This document shows, one piece after another, positions 35,008 to 47,021 of a DNA stretch of 64,000 nt. This stretch comes from Annona cherimola. Lineage: Eukaryota > Streptophyta > Magnoliopsida > Magnoliales > Annonaceae. The translations under genes were made by a program, and so were the position numbers. The stretch's first letter is position 1; each line of letters begins with the position of its first letter. The notes beneath the pieces were generated by a model. That model was given only the letters and a program-made list of their open reading frames with translations, ran no database searches and was not told the origin of the DNA. The stretch is from assembly GCA_030490835.1 (NCBI GenBank), contig CM059971.1:75658224-75722223 (forward strand), given 5' to 3'.

Positions 35008-35640
35008 CTTCACTACACCACAATTACGGTACAGTTACCTCAAAATGGGCTCCACGTGATCATACAATTATAATCTACTCCATCCATTATATTTAGAATT
35101 TTGTATTTTATTACCATCCTAATTTTCATCCAAATTGGATATGTATGTGGACCATATCTTAAAATGATATAAATTCAACGTAATAAAATAGTTTAACATA
35201 AATAACAACTCTAAAGTTATTTTTTCAACATATAAACCATTTGCTATAGAATTTATATATGGATAAATGATTATATAAAGTATGTAATGAAATTGGACTA
35301 AAAAAGTGGTGCAGTGGCAAAAAAAAGAGTATCACATATATTATAATGTACTGAAACTTTATATAATCATTTATCTATATATAAATTTTATAGAAAATGG
35401 TTTACATGTTGAAAAAAAGCACTTTAAAGTTGTTATTTTCATCAAATTATTTTATTACGTTGAATTTATACAATTTTCAGATAGGGTTCATATACATATC
35501 CGATTGGGATGAAAATTGGTATGATATTCATTCTAAATACAATAGGAGAAGTAGAGTATAATTTTATGATCATGTGAGGCTTATTTTGGCGCAATTGCAC
35601 CGCTGTTATGGTGCAGTTGCGCTACACTTGAATATATATA
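35008..35640. mobile_element. foldback element, family C, complete 630-bp palindrome
   Basis: The left half (GTGCAACTTCACTACACCAC, CTCAAAATGGGCTCCACGTG, TTTCATCCAAATTGGATATG) is mirrored by the right half (CATATCCGATTGGGATGAAA, GAGGCTTATTTTGGCGCAAT, TATGGTGCAGTTGCGCTAC). It is flanked by AT-rich DNA, so the duplication cannot be read. Symmetry this long can extrude a hairpin and may be hard to clone. Confidence 0.75.
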
Positions 35641-35711
35641 ACCAAACATGCCTTAACTCTAATGCATTTGATTTCTTCTCATGTTCACGTCAAAATTAAA
35701 TTTAACTATTA

Positions 35712-35712
35712 T

Positions 35713-35746
<34 letters not shown>
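35712..35746. repeat. (AT)n array
   Basis: About 17 uninterrupted AT units lie between two C-family elements. Confidence 0.9.
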
Positions 35747-35749
<3 letters not shown>

Positions 35750-35754
35750 TGAGA

Positions 35755-35990
35755 ACTCTTCAAGTACAGATGGACTGCACCATATTAGGATGCAGTCTGT
35801 TGCAAATAGGCTCCATGTGTATTAAAATGTAATAATATATTATATAATTATTTATCTATATAAAAATTATATTTAAATAGTTTAAATCTTGAAAATACAA
35901 TATTAAAATTATATTTATGTTAAAATATTTTATTACATTAATTTTGTACAATTCTAAAATGAGGCACATACTAATGTTTAATTGGAATAT
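35755..35990. mobile_element. partial family C element
   Basis: It opens with a C-type tip (GGACTGCACCATATTAGG) and AATAGGCTCCATGTGTATT. It then carries TATAATTATTTATCTATAT and TTATTACATTAATTTTGTAC before ending near the next family B remnant. Confidence 0.55.
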
Positions 35991-36160
35991 GATCCTATGC
36001 TCGGGTGCATATACCCATTTATTTTTATTTTTTTGAAATTTTTTTTACGAAACTGTTAATCTAAGTGTATTGAACATGTGTATTAATTTTTATCATTTTC
36101 GAGATTTGTAAATATTTTTGAACTTTTAAAAATCAGTGACATTTTAGTAATTTACATTAA
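35991..36160. mobile_element. family B foldback, left arm only
   Basis: It begins GATCCTATGCTCGGGTGCAT and runs through TTAATCTAAGTGTATTGAAC to the symmetry centre (ATCAGTGACATTTTAGTAAT). The right arm is missing. Confidence 0.7.
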
Positions 36161-36329
36161 TCCTACTCCAACTTTTTTTTTATGGAAAATCCTACTCCAA
36201 CTTTTAATAATCTAAGTTTCGATTTAGTTACTTTTAAGTACTATAAAAATCAGTTTGGGTTGGTTGGGTTTGGTTTCAAGTTTCAACCTAACCCAAGTCA
36301 TTTAAAAAAATATATAGAGAGAATATTTC

Positions 36330-36690
36330 CTGTGTAGTAAAGCTGTACCATAATTAATATTGCATTTTGCCCAAAAAGGGCCCCATGTGTACTTAAATGT
36401 ATTCATATTTTATATAATCATTTATCCATATATAAATTGTATGACAAATAGTTTGCATTTTGAAAAAAAATAATTTTAAAGTTGTTATTTACATCAAATT
36501 ATTTTATTACGTTGAATTTGTACCATTTTCAGGTGAAGTTCATACACATATCCAATTTGGATGAAAATTGGTATAGTAATAGAATATATAATTTTAAATT
36601 CAATGGATGATATATATTATAATTTTATAATCATGCGGAGCCCATTTTGATGTGCAGAGAAGTTGCAACCAAATATTTCTCATATATATA
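36330..36690. mobile_element. family C element
   Basis: It contains AAAGGGCCCCATGTGTAC, TTTATCCATATATAAATTG, ACATATCCAATTTGGATGAA and AGAGAAGTTGCAACC. The order matches the C family. It ends in a TATATATA run 650 bases before the PDF1-like start. Confidence 0.6.
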
Positions 36691-37280
36691 TATATATAAT
36701 CTTGAAATTCAATGCTAATATTGCTGTGAAAGGGCGAATTATATAGGGTACATCCGGATTGTCAATTGCACAGGCACAGAGGAAGACCAAGAATAGCACC
36801 CTAGCTAGCTGTACTAACACATATATGTGAAGCACACATCGCCCACAGTAAAAAATAAATAAATACACCCGTTAAAAGGCCTGACCATCCATTAAATATC
36901 CTTTGACCCAAGACTCGAATTCACGTGTCCCGCGAGATGGACGGTTCAAACACACCAACCGCAAAGCGATTGACATAATTGCAAAGCCACCCAAAAAAAA
37001 AAAAAAAAGGTAAAACAGAGGAAGAGAAATATATTGTGAATTATCAGCTCCTATAAATGACTATGCAACACCAACTCGATCGCCACATGGCCAACTGCCT
37101 GAGTTGGTATTAAAGACGTGATATATTCACCCACCTCCATTTATTAATTTCACGCAACAATCGTCCATTTCAGAAATTAAATGGGTATACGATTAATGTT
37201 CTTTTCTCACTTCCAAAATGGCCAAAGTGGGTAAAATATTAAAAAAAAAATCAACGTGGGTTGGCTGGGGCTAAGCTTTG

Positions 37281-37290
37281 TATATATATA
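37281..37290 (+). promoter_or_regulatory. TATA box of the PDF1-like gene
   Basis: TATATATATA lies 53 bases before the start codon, implying a leader of about 25-30 nt. I looked for the epidermal L1 box (TAAATGYA), expected for a PDF1 promoter. I found only imperfect matches (TAAATGAC near 37055, TAAATGGG near 37180). Confidence 0.6.
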
Positions 37291-37342
37291 GCAACTCAAA
37301 TGGTAGGACTTGAGTATATGCGTGTTTGGCCGTGGCATAGAG

Positions 37343-40300
37343 ATGGAGAGGAAGAGAATGAGAAGCAATGCTGCGTTGATGTGGGTAGTGCTAGTGGGTT
37401 TTGTTTCACAGAATTTGGTAATGCCGGTGATGTGTGGAAGCTTGGATGTAGCTGCTGCAGGAGATCAGAAGAACTCCAACGGCAACACCGTCCAGCATTG
37501 GAACACTCCAAGAAGTAAGCCTTTCTCCCTCTCTCTCACGCACACCCGCACTCCCATTTACTGTACTAATTTGTTGGGCCAAATATAAGCGAATTACATT
37601 CTACCAACACCAAGGCCCAATGTTGCCAAATAGTTTCGGTGGCACTCACATGCCTTGGTGTGTTTGGTCATGGATTCTCATGGGTTCTCGAAATTCTCTT
37701 TATTTATTGAATGTTATATCTATTAATTTCAATTTGTCTCTCTATCTTTTTGAAATTCTAAAATTTTAACTCCATAATGATTACTTTCAAAAAAATGCCC
37801 CACTCACAATTTTATTTGCAAAAAGAAAATGATCAATTACAAATTTTATTTTAAAAAATATATATTATAGTGAATTTTGACTGAATTTTATGGTGTGCGT
37901 AGATTGCGCACTACCTGTGAGTATTTTTGGAGAACTAACAATTATGAGAAAATATTACAAAAATAAAAAGGGGGCAACTGAATTACTGATTTTAACCACT
38001 GTCCATATTCCAAACCCCATAAAATTAAAGAATTTCCCAACTCCTTTCAGTACTACAAAAAATTTGACTTTTGGCAACTATTATTTGTTGCAAAAGGCTG
38101 AAATTTGGTTGTCAAACAAAAAGTTGTCAATAATTTTTAGCATTTTCATACAGAGACACCAAAAAAATTTTGGTTACTAATTGTTCATGAGTTTTTGTAT
38201 TTATGCAACTACATTTTTGATTTGGTTGCCAATGCATTATCGTAAGGAAGAAAAAATTTTCGTCTTGCAAGGTATCATCATATGCAACGAATTTTTTCTT
38301 CCCATAATAGCGTTATCAAATCTTCATAAGTAAAGAAAATTTTTCTTTTTTCTTGTATATGTAGGGTGTGTTTGGGAATGGATAAAACTTTTGATGAAAA
38401 GTTGTAGAGAATAGAAGTTGTCAAATGATGTGATATAATAGGAGTAATGATGAGTAATAAATAAGATAAAGTTGAAATAGATAGGTTAGTTGTGTTGGTA
38501 GTTGTGTAAAAATGATTGAAAAGTAGGGTAGTTGTATAGAAAAATATGAAGAAATTATTAAAAAATAGGATAGTTATGAAGAGTGAAAATTTTTAGATTG
38601 AAAAGTTTTAACTTGCCAATTTTCATTTATTACCAAACACACCCGTATTTTCCTTAATAGTAAAGATTTTTTTTTTTTTCTATATATATTTTGTGCTGGT
38701 GTTTGACAAAAAATGATACAGTTACTCTACCTTTACTGATGCAATGCTGGTTGCATATATATGCAGGTCACCCCAAAGACCCTCAATGTAAGACTCCTTC
38801 TCATGGGTCAGGTGGCGGTCATGGTGGAGGCAACGGCGGCGGCTATGACCCTACTCCGCTCACTCCTTCGAGTCCCACATACAATCCTGTCACGCCCTCC
38901 CTCCCTCCTCCAACTCCCACTTTCGATCCTGTCACGCCATCCATTTCTCCTCCAACTCCCACTATCGATCCTGTCACGCCATCCATTCCTCCTCCAACTC
39001 CGACGTATAATCCGATCACGCCATCCATCACTCCTCCCACTCCAGCATTCAACCCTGCGCCGACTGTACCTGACCCCAATATACAGCCATCTTATCCGGG
39101 CACTTGCACGTAATTCCTCTCTTTCTCATCGAGAAACAATCGCTATTGAAACACGTTTAACATGATAACAAGATACATTTTCTTTTTGGTTGGCCAAATA
39201 CTCTGTATTCTATGATTTTGTAGGGTAACAAAATCTTGGGTTTAGAAGTTCGAATCTGACCTTTTGGCTCGACGTTAAATAGGGAATTTGCAAATATACT
39301 TACTTAGTTCGATTATAATTTCAAATATGCCCCATAGTTTTAGAAATCCCAAGTAATTCCCACATAGTTTGACCATAATTACAAATATGCCTAAACTTTT
39401 GTGACGTTGTTATTGCAATGTTACGACATAGATATATTTGTAAAAATATACAAACTACGTAGGTATATTTGTGAAAATCAAATATACTTATATAATTTTG
39501 AAATTATAAATATACCCATATTGTGACAGTATAGTGAAGGCGCTATAACAGCGTGGGTATATTTGCAATTATGGCCAACCTATGTGGGAGTTGTCTATAA
39601 TTTTTGAAATTATGTAGGTTTTTTGCAATTATAGTCAAAGTAAGTAGATGTATTTGCAAATCATCCATTCAATTAAGGCCTATTCTAAATATATCGACAA
39701 GTTTTATCCTTAATTCCAGATACACCTACTAACTTTCATTAATTTTAAATTTACTTACATAATTTGCTTAAAATTTTATTTATACTTCTACCATTAGAAA
39801 TTTATCAAACAAGTTGTTAGCTGCTCTATAAAATGAAGAATATGCTCAAAAGCCATAATATGATTTAAGTTTGGTTTGCTCATAGTTAAAAATACATATG
39901 CAAATAATATATAACCCTATATCCATAAAAGTACTAAATTATAAAATCATAATTAGGACTTAAGTATATTCATTATTTTACGGAGGAGCTAACAACTCAT
40001 TTAATAGATTCCTAATGTGACTAGTGCGAATAAAAAGTATGGGGTATTTGTAATTAGGTATAAAACTTATGGGGATATCAAAGATTTGCCAGTTGGAAGA
40101 TTATGACTTATTTGGCCCTATCCTGCCCAACAGAACCGCTATAAATGCGGTCAGAGTTAGAGTGAAGCTAAAAAGTGTTTAATTGAGTTATAGATATGAA
40201 TTTTTAATCATTTTTGTTGGGAAATTAATGAATTTGATGGATGTAGTTTCTGGGGCACGCACCCTGCGCTGATATGGGGGCTGTTCGGCTTTTGGGGCAA

Positions 40301-40571
40301 GATGGGAGGCATCTTCGGACCGGCCTGTACATCTGCGTTCGGCAGCAACCTGAACCTGCAAGAAGCGCTGCTCAACACTCGCAACGACGGCGTCGGATCG
40401 CTGTTTCGAGAAGGGACGGCATCGCTGCTGAATTCAATGGCCACCCGCAACTTCCCCTACACAACCCAGCAAGTGAAGGAGCACTTCGTGGCAGCTCTGG
40501 TCTCTGATAAGGCGGCTGCTGCCCAAGCCCAACTATTCAAGAAAGCCAATGAAGGCCATCTTAAGCTTTAG
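37343..40571 (+). CDS. PDF1: protodermal factor 1-like secreted proline-rich protein
   Basis: There are three exons: 37343-37514, 38767-39109 and 40247-40571 (TAG). The junctions are AGAA|GTAAGC, GCAG|GTCACC, GCAC|GTAATT and TGTAG|TTTCTG; they join in phase to 279 residues. The protein has an N-terminal signal-like hydrophobic stretch (about 12-31, ALMWVVLVGF) and a short Gly-rich linker (GGGHGGGNGGGY). Next come four exact-length 14-residue Pro-rich repeats (residues about 96-151, PVTPS..PPTP). The PDF1 C-terminal domain follows (173-279: WGTHPALIWGLFGFWG, LLNTRNDGVGSLFREGTA, KKANEGHLKL). PDF1 is an extracellular protein of the shoot epidermal (L1) layer, thought to act in the cell wall. The start at 37343 is preferred over 37310, which lies too close to the TATA box. 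Each intron carries a transposon (38364-38644 and 39286-39664). Confidence 0.93.
38364..38644 (+). mobile_element. Tourist-like MITE, family A copy 6, in PDF1 intron 1
   Basis: The 281-bp element runs from GGGTGTGTTTGGGAATGGAT to ATTACCAAACACACCC and is flanked by the perfect 3-bp duplication GTA. It lies 120 bases before the splice acceptor of exon 2. Confidence 0.93.
38880..39047 (+). repeat. 42-bp coding repeat, four units
   Basis: Four in-frame units of exactly 42 bases begin at 38880, 38922, 38964 and 39006, each encoding (Y/F/I)(N/D)P(V/I)TPS.(P/S/T)PPTP(T/A). A fifth start at 39048 (TTCAACCCTGCG) is truncated. Equal lengths suggest growth by slippage or unequal crossing-over. The Pro/Thr-rich units resemble wall-protein glycosylation modules. 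Confidence 0.92.
39286..39664. mobile_element. foldback element, family E, in PDF1 intron 2
   Basis: The left arm (TTTGCAAATATACTTACTTA, CCCACATAGTTTGACCATAA) is mirrored by the right arm (AATTATGGCCAACCTATGTG, GTAGATGTATTTGCAAAT). A shorter internal palindrome lies between. No coding capacity is seen. Confidence 0.75.
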
Positions 40572-41702
40572 ATCCACCCATAGCAAGTTATATATATAAC
40601 TTGCAATGGATTTTATCTGCCTTGCTGTTGTTGTCGTATTTTTATTTGGATTTGATTAGCTAGATTAATATGTGGTGTATTGTCAATTAACGGTGTTAAT
40701 TTGTCATGATAATGTCGTTATTCATTAAGAAATTAAAACATGTATTAGATGGATTTCCCCATTAACCTGTTTTTCCGGCTATTGGGCAGAGTTATTGTAT
40801 TCTAGGCTTCGATAACAGTTGTTGAGTGTTTATAGGCTTTTTTAACCTCAAAAACCAGTTGAGGTGAGGCTTTTTCGCACACTGTAACGGCACACTTAAC
40901 TCTTTTAGAAGTGATGTAGGATAATCTAATAATTTTTTCTGAAAATAAATTAAAAAATCGAAGTACAAGGGTGTACAGGTAGACTACTAGCTTAGCTTGT
41001 GTTGCCCATATGCACTGCAACAAAATTTATTATATATAGACCGTTTAGCAAAACATGGCTACAGTCGACCCCAACTTCTAAGTTTTATAATAACTGCGGA
41101 CAAAATTTTATTATTACTTATACTAAAATATTAATAAGTGCATTAAATATTATTTTTTACTGCATTTTGATATAAAAAATTGTTACATTTAAACAAATAT
41201 CATCGCTTGAAAGCAACCAAATATTTTTAATTAGATAATTAATTATAGTCAAAATACATAATTTAATCAAATATATATTAATAATATGTGAATAGAAATT
41301 AGCAACATAAAAATAATCTGTTACGGTGTCACTTTATTGGTCGTAAACTCTTAATTACATATATCCAACCGAGTTGATTGATGTGGATTAAAAATATATA
41401 ATCAATACTCCATTTTAGCTTACATTTATCATTAAATCAAAACATAAGCGATTCATTTTGTTTAAAATTATTTATTTTACTTGGACAATTGAAAATCATT
41501 ATGTAGATAATTAAAAATCATTATGGTCAAAGTTTTGCTTAGGCCTTACCATTCTTAAATATTTATAATTATATGTAGAATATAAAAATTATTTGGATAT
41601 ATTCATAGATTTATTAGGTTGTTATATATATAATGTTTTAGATGATGTATAGATGTTGAATTTAATATTTTAAAATAGATATATAAATTAGAAGCATGAT
41701 CT
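40572..41702. other. PDF1-like 3' flank and AT-rich intergenic DNA
   Basis: The first 200 bases probably hold the 3' UTR. The rest is AT-rich, with no exon, RNA gene or transposon terminus that I recognise before the Mutator-like element. Confidence 0.5.
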
Positions 41703-44700
41703 ATGTTTTCTGTATGGTAAACCCTTTAACTTTGGTCATTTGCGTTTTAAACTCCAAACTTTGCCCATTTGCATTTTGACCCTGAACAAATTTTAATCTT
41801 TTGCACTTTGAACCTGGCTCGTAATGGCGTTGAAAAATACCGTTAAGTTTTGTGAAATGTCAGAAATAGCCTTAGATGTTAAAAAATGAAAATTATGAGT
41901 TTTAACTCAGCTCTTCTTCTTTTTTTCTCTTCTTTTTTTTTATTGCTTGAAGAGTTGTCGGCTACATCTTGATTAATGGCTGCTAATCCTCAGTTGGTTG
42001 GTTGTCTATTGGTGATTTGTACAAAGAACCACAACTGCGATTTTTCAACACTTGCTTGCTAGATTCTCAATTAGGTTTGGGTGGCGTTTGGAGTTGAAAG
42101 TTGATTGGGCGCCGCGGTTAAAAATGGTGTTGTGATTGTGATTGCTAGGGAGGCAGGACGTCTTTTAGCCAGTCGGTGGTGAGCTTGATTTTTGGATTTG
42201 GCCTGCCGCTGTGTTGCTGGGGCAACGATGGTGGGTGCACGATTGCTTGGAATTTCATGGCTATCTGCAACTTCAGTGGCTGACTACAACTTTAAAAAAA
42301 GGCTGGTCAAGTGGATTAGAAAGGGCGGTGCATGGCTATCGAATTTCTGTATTTTTGGTTGCTGCCATGGTCACCAAAAATAAGGGAGATGCAGGGGCAG
42401 TGGGAGACAATGCTACGGGAACCAATAGCAGCGATGCACTAGAGCTTCTTGGCTTAGATTTGTGTAATTCCTGGTCACGTCTTCATGCTACTTTGCTACC
42501 GAAATTCAAGGGGGCTGCCAACGTTTGCTGCGAGTTTGTTTTTATTGCCAGTGATAGGCTGCCGTTGTACGAAAGAAGGCTGAAAACGGTAAGATGGGTT
42601 TTGATTGCTTGGTTGGCTGGTTTTTCTATAGTGCTTGGGGCTATAGTCGGTTATGGAAGAATGAGTTTGGCAAAATTTTCCATGACTGTCAGAATTAATT
42701 GCAGGTGTTGGTGAATGAGAATGGCTATTTTCCTCTACAATTTTGGGTGGCCGAATAGAGGTAGCTTGCAATTGACAACGTGCTCGGTTTGGGTGGTTAA
42801 CCACTGCCTGATTCTAGCTACCGAAGCTGCAGATAGGGAAGCAGTGTGCGACGCCCCGTTGCTTAGATATCTGTAATGGTTAGTCAACAGGTGTCATATA
42901 ACTTTAAAAAAAACGGCATTATCTCCCCATAATATATAAGGGGTGGTATGAAATAAAAGACCTATTATTTATAAATCTCAATCTCATCTTGTAATATCAT
43001 ATTCCATTATACATTTATGCATTTGAATTCTCACGCCATAAAAGCATTCATATAATAAGTAAATCATAGTAATTCATCATTCACAACAAGTACTCCAAAA
43101 AATCATTTACATATGTGTCAATGTAGATTGCAATCAAGTCCAAAATATCTAAGTACAATATATTTTGTCACGGTTGGATTTGACTAAGTAAGTATCTATA
43201 GGCATTAGTACAAAAAAGAATATAAAGTCTAAAATAATCGGAAGCACAAATTCTAATCTAATGGTCTTCAACATTGTGCCCTCCCCCTACGCCATTTTGA
43301 GGCTCCTCACCTGGCCTATGATTTAAAAATAAAATAATAAATTTTATGAGTCTAAATAGACTCAGTAAGTAGATAACAATTATCACAATATGGAAATGAG
43401 TAAGATTTCGGATGCATATGTCATGATAGAGTTGTAAAAAGATGATTCTTGAATAACCATATAAGACACATGGGTCCGTCACCCACACCCAAGAATGTAT
43501 GTATAAAGTCATGTATAAATAGAAAGATCACAACAGTTCTCTCCTCACGTCGATCAAGGGTCATGAACAATCCTCTCCTGATATCAACTAAAGGCTATGA
43601 ACAACCCTTTACAACCATCCATCTTCAATAATACATCATACATAACAATAATACATCATCCATAAAGTAAAGGAACGAACACCACACAGCGCACATACAA
43701 CATTAGCAAGGTTAACAAGGTGTACTCTAAATATAACATACTTACTATTACATAGGTTTTTCATCGAACACCTGATAGATACCAAGGGTGGGACCTATAG
43801 TTTCACCTCTCGGTTTACCCCACTGAAGCAAGATCATATTCTAATGATATAAAACTGCTAATGGGTCATCTATTTTATAAAAATCACATAACAATATTCG
43901 TTTTCCCCATAAACCCTATTAACCATAAGCTACCACGATCCCTAACTCCTCAAACACGAGATTGTTGAATACTGCCTCTCCTCGCCAGCCCTATTTTATG
44001 TTTAAAACAGAATTTCATCACTAATTTGAGAAGAGATGATATCTACTTACCTCGATCTCAATTTTTTCCCAAGAAAAACGGCCTTAAACTCGAATCTTTG
44101 GGATTTCGAGCTTCCTTGAGGTGAATCGATAATCTACAAAGAATCTTGAAAGAGCTTTTGACATGGTTTAAGGCTAAATCGATACTGGGAAGAAAAGGAA
44201 AAAGAAAGTGGAAGAAACAGTGGGAGGGAGAGGAGGAGAAGAGAGCAAGGGGCGCGCGCGAACTAAGCCCTAGCAGGGTCGAACCCCGAACCTACTCTGT
44301 AAGGTGGAAGATAGTCATAATGGCCCAGACAGTGCATCAATTATACACCTCTAAATCAAATATCCAATAATCATATCATAAACAGGTGGTGCCACTACAG
44401 AAACATATTAATGCCACAACTCGTACTTGTGTTTAACGTGCTCATGAATGTGCCTCATACAACCCAATATGTCAAAATATCATTTATTCCTAGCAGCATA
44501 TTTATAAACTTTCTCATAGTTAGGAATGAATTGTAATAATAATAATAAAAAAAAATATCTGGTCCTCACACATTGAGCATGGCTTCCCTTCCAAACAATG
44601 GCGGCCCCTCGCCACCGGAAACCAGCAACCATCGGCACCAATTAGTGCATCCAGCTCCACCTTCCCTATCATCTCTCCCATCTCATCAGTGGCTACAAAA

Positions 44701-45665
44701 CCCGTCTTGCAACTATGCAAGCATGGAAATCCCAAATAGCAAGTTGGCTTGCTCCAAATCCAACCAATGAAATTACGGCCACAACATTTGCAGCTAGTCA
44801 CCCAAATCAATAGTCGTTGACTCCACGACCGACCACCCAATGCTCTGAATTAGAAACATTAACAAAAAAGCCTACTTTTAATCACTGGCCGACACCCAAA
44901 TATAAGACAATGGTGAAAAAAAATCCAACTATTAAACCCACCATTAGCAGCACCAGCTCTCCCAATTCGTAGCAAGAACCCGTCTCCCCCTAATTCCATC
45001 TCTTTGACCTAGTTCTCACCCATCTGCCAGGCACCGACTGCAAGCAAATGCACCCAAATCAAACCCACCAGCAGCCTCCACCCATTTCATCCGATTCAAG
45101 CAATTTCCATTAATCAAACTCATCAAGCTGCAGTTTCAATCGCTAATCAGAGCATCCCATCTCCTAAATTTCAACCATCACAATCAACAACCAAAAATTC
45201 AATTTTAAGTAAAAACCTAATCTAAGCGATAGCTGTTAAAATTCGACAATCTTCTCCAAGCACCCATTAATCAAACGAGCGAGCAGCTCTTAAAAAACAT
45301 GGCAGCAGTTCTCTGCTTCAATCCCATTGAATCTATAGCAGCTTTCATTCAGACAGCAAATAAAAAAAACTAAGCAGCCATGCTCTAAAAATAGTCATGC
45401 ACCCACCTTCAGCAACCCCTTTGTTTCTTTTTGTTCCAGGCTCGTCTTCAATAATGGGTATAGCTTGTTCTTTTGAAGGTTATGTTCGTCATTTTAAAAA
45501 AATGAGCGTGTAAAGGTTGGAATTCACGTGTTTTGAAACGTCATTATGACTCGGGGTTCAAAATGCAAATGACCAAAATTTCCAGGGTTTAAAATGAAAA
45601 CAGGCAAAGTTTAGGATTTGAAATGCAAATGGCCTAAGTTAGAGGGTTTGTTATGCAAAAAACCC
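41703..45665. mobile_element. Mutator-like element, about 4 kb, no transposase seen
   Basis: Terminal inverted repeats of roughly 130-150 bp match. The left has TAAACCCTTTAACTTTGGTC, then TTTGCCCATTTGCATTTTGA. The right end read in reverse gives CAAACCCTCTAACTTAGGCC, then TTTGCCTGTTTTCATTTTAA. The flanks GCATGATCT (41694-41702) and GCACGATCC (45666-45674) agree at 7 of 9. The interior has two G/T-rich, gene-like but unrecognised segments just inside the repeats (about 41900-42850 and, inverted, 44560-45480). A middle block, about 42842-44420, has its own composition and may be a nested insertion. Short ORFs such as 42211-42714 match no family I know. It is a candidate Pack-MULE. Confidence 0.75.
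42842..44420. other. possible nested retro-element inside the Mutator-like element
   Basis: The block starts near TGTGCGACGCCCCGTTGC and differs in composition from both flanks. It contains segments such as ACCTCGATCTCAATTTTTTC and GTCGAACCCCGAACCTACTC, reminiscent of LTR or processed-transcript sequence. I cannot identify matching ends or a coding domain, so the boundaries are approximate. Confidence 0.3.
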
Positions 45666-46020
45666 GCACGATCCTCTTACGCCGCACAAAATTTATTTTA
45701 TTTATTTTTTATAAACATGTAAAATTGGATATATTTAATCTATAAATCAAGTTTTAACATTTTTATATATGTTTTTATATTTTTATTTTAAATAAGGGGC
45801 ATTGTCGTAATTTTTTGCCTTGTATTTAAAACTAAAAAATTACGACAATGACCTTGTGTTTAAAAACAAATATATATATAAATATATTCAAAAATGATAA
45901 AACTTAATTTATAGATTAAATACACGTAGCTAAACATATTTATAAAAACAAAAAAATAAAAAGAATAGGTAAATGACTAGCCTGGGTTGGCGCCCAACTA
46001 CAGGCATCCGTAAATGATCA
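45666..46020. mobile_element. foldback element, family B-like
   Basis: GATCCTCTTACGCC at the left pairs loosely with GCATCCGTAAATGATC at the right. The inner core (TATAAATCAAGTTTTAACAT and its complement) is family B. It touches the right end of the Mutator-like element, so that element may have inserted at its edge. Confidence 0.6.
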
Positions 46021-46885
46021 CAACACTATAAATTAAATAATTTCATTACATTAATTCTATACTTTTATCAAATGTGTCCTATAAAATTTGTATTCGGCTA
46101 AAACTTTACTTCCTGATTAAACAAAGATTGGATTTTAATTTTTAATCATCAAGGCAGGCCAAAAAATGATAACAGCAGCCAAATTTTCAATAATATGAGC
46201 ATCATAGGATTATTTTCCTTAATATAAAGATAAATAATAACATAACAAATCTTAACAGGGACATGTATATCTTCTTGCACTAGCATGCATAAGAGAATTA
46301 TACTAATGGAATAATATTATGATATCTCTCTCTCTGTTTTTTTTAGCTGGTATTTCGTCATTGGTTACTCTATTCGATAATAATGTGAACAGCTATAGAC
46401 TATAGTGGACCATTTACTGCTGAGCCCCCACACGAGTTCGACAGATATTGTCATCTCTCTATGCATGGGAGCAATTGTCTCCGATGAGAGCAGTAGTCTT
46501 CCTATTAAGAACTCCAGTCTCCTCTTTAATATAATTCGGAAAATTTGTAAGGATTTACGGAGTTTATCTGTGATAATCTGATGGAAAAATGAGATGTTAT
46601 GATGCAACCAAAAAAAAAAAAAAAAAAAAAACGAGTCAGTCTTATGGAATGAGAAAAGGATCCCAATTTCTCTGCTCGATCTCATGTCAAGTCGTTTCAA
46701 ACGAATGCATCAAGATCAAAGGGATCGATTCGGTACATGGGCTAATGGGCCTTTGGCTTTCGTGAAAGTTTAGGTCAATGTCCGTGCAGAATTCATGGAC
46801 CACGAGAAGAAGAAGATGATGAGAAGAAAAAAAAGCAAGGTAATTAACAGAGAACGTGTGCAGTGTATGATTTTTACTTTCCGTT
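46021..46885. other. AT-rich intergenic stretch
   Basis: No gene is recognised. A minus-strand frame at 46365-46700 contains an artificial poly-Phe run from a 22-base poly-A tract (about 46611-46631) and shows no known domain. Confidence 0.4.
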
Positions 46886-47021
46886 TATGGAGGAGTTTTA
46901 TAGCTTCTCCTTGGAGGGAGGTATTATATATAAAAAAAAATGTCTTTTTATTGTGTGAGGGTTGTTAAAGTATTTTATTATAATATTAATGTCTCAGTCT
47001 ATACTACTAATAAAAAAACGT
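46886..47021 (+). mobile_element. SINE family G, 5'-truncated copy
   Basis: It carries the family G 3' portion: GTTTTATAGCTTCTCCTTGG, TGTGTGAGGGTTGTTAAAG, then CAGTCTATACTACTAATAAAAAAA. The A-rich tail fixes the orientation. Confidence 0.6.

Noticed and set aside
37000..37342. L1 box in the PDF1-like promoter
   Set aside because: Only imperfect matches to TAAATGYA (TAAATGAC, TAAATGGG) are present in the 340 bases examined.
42211..42714. 167-codon frame within the Mutator-like element
   Set aside because: It has no domain I recognise and no supporting gene structure. It is recorded only as part of the element's interior.
46365..46700. 111-codon minus-strand frame
   Set aside because: It contains a poly-Phe run encoded by a poly-A/T tract and has no known domain. 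I considered plastid-derived DNA but could not support it.
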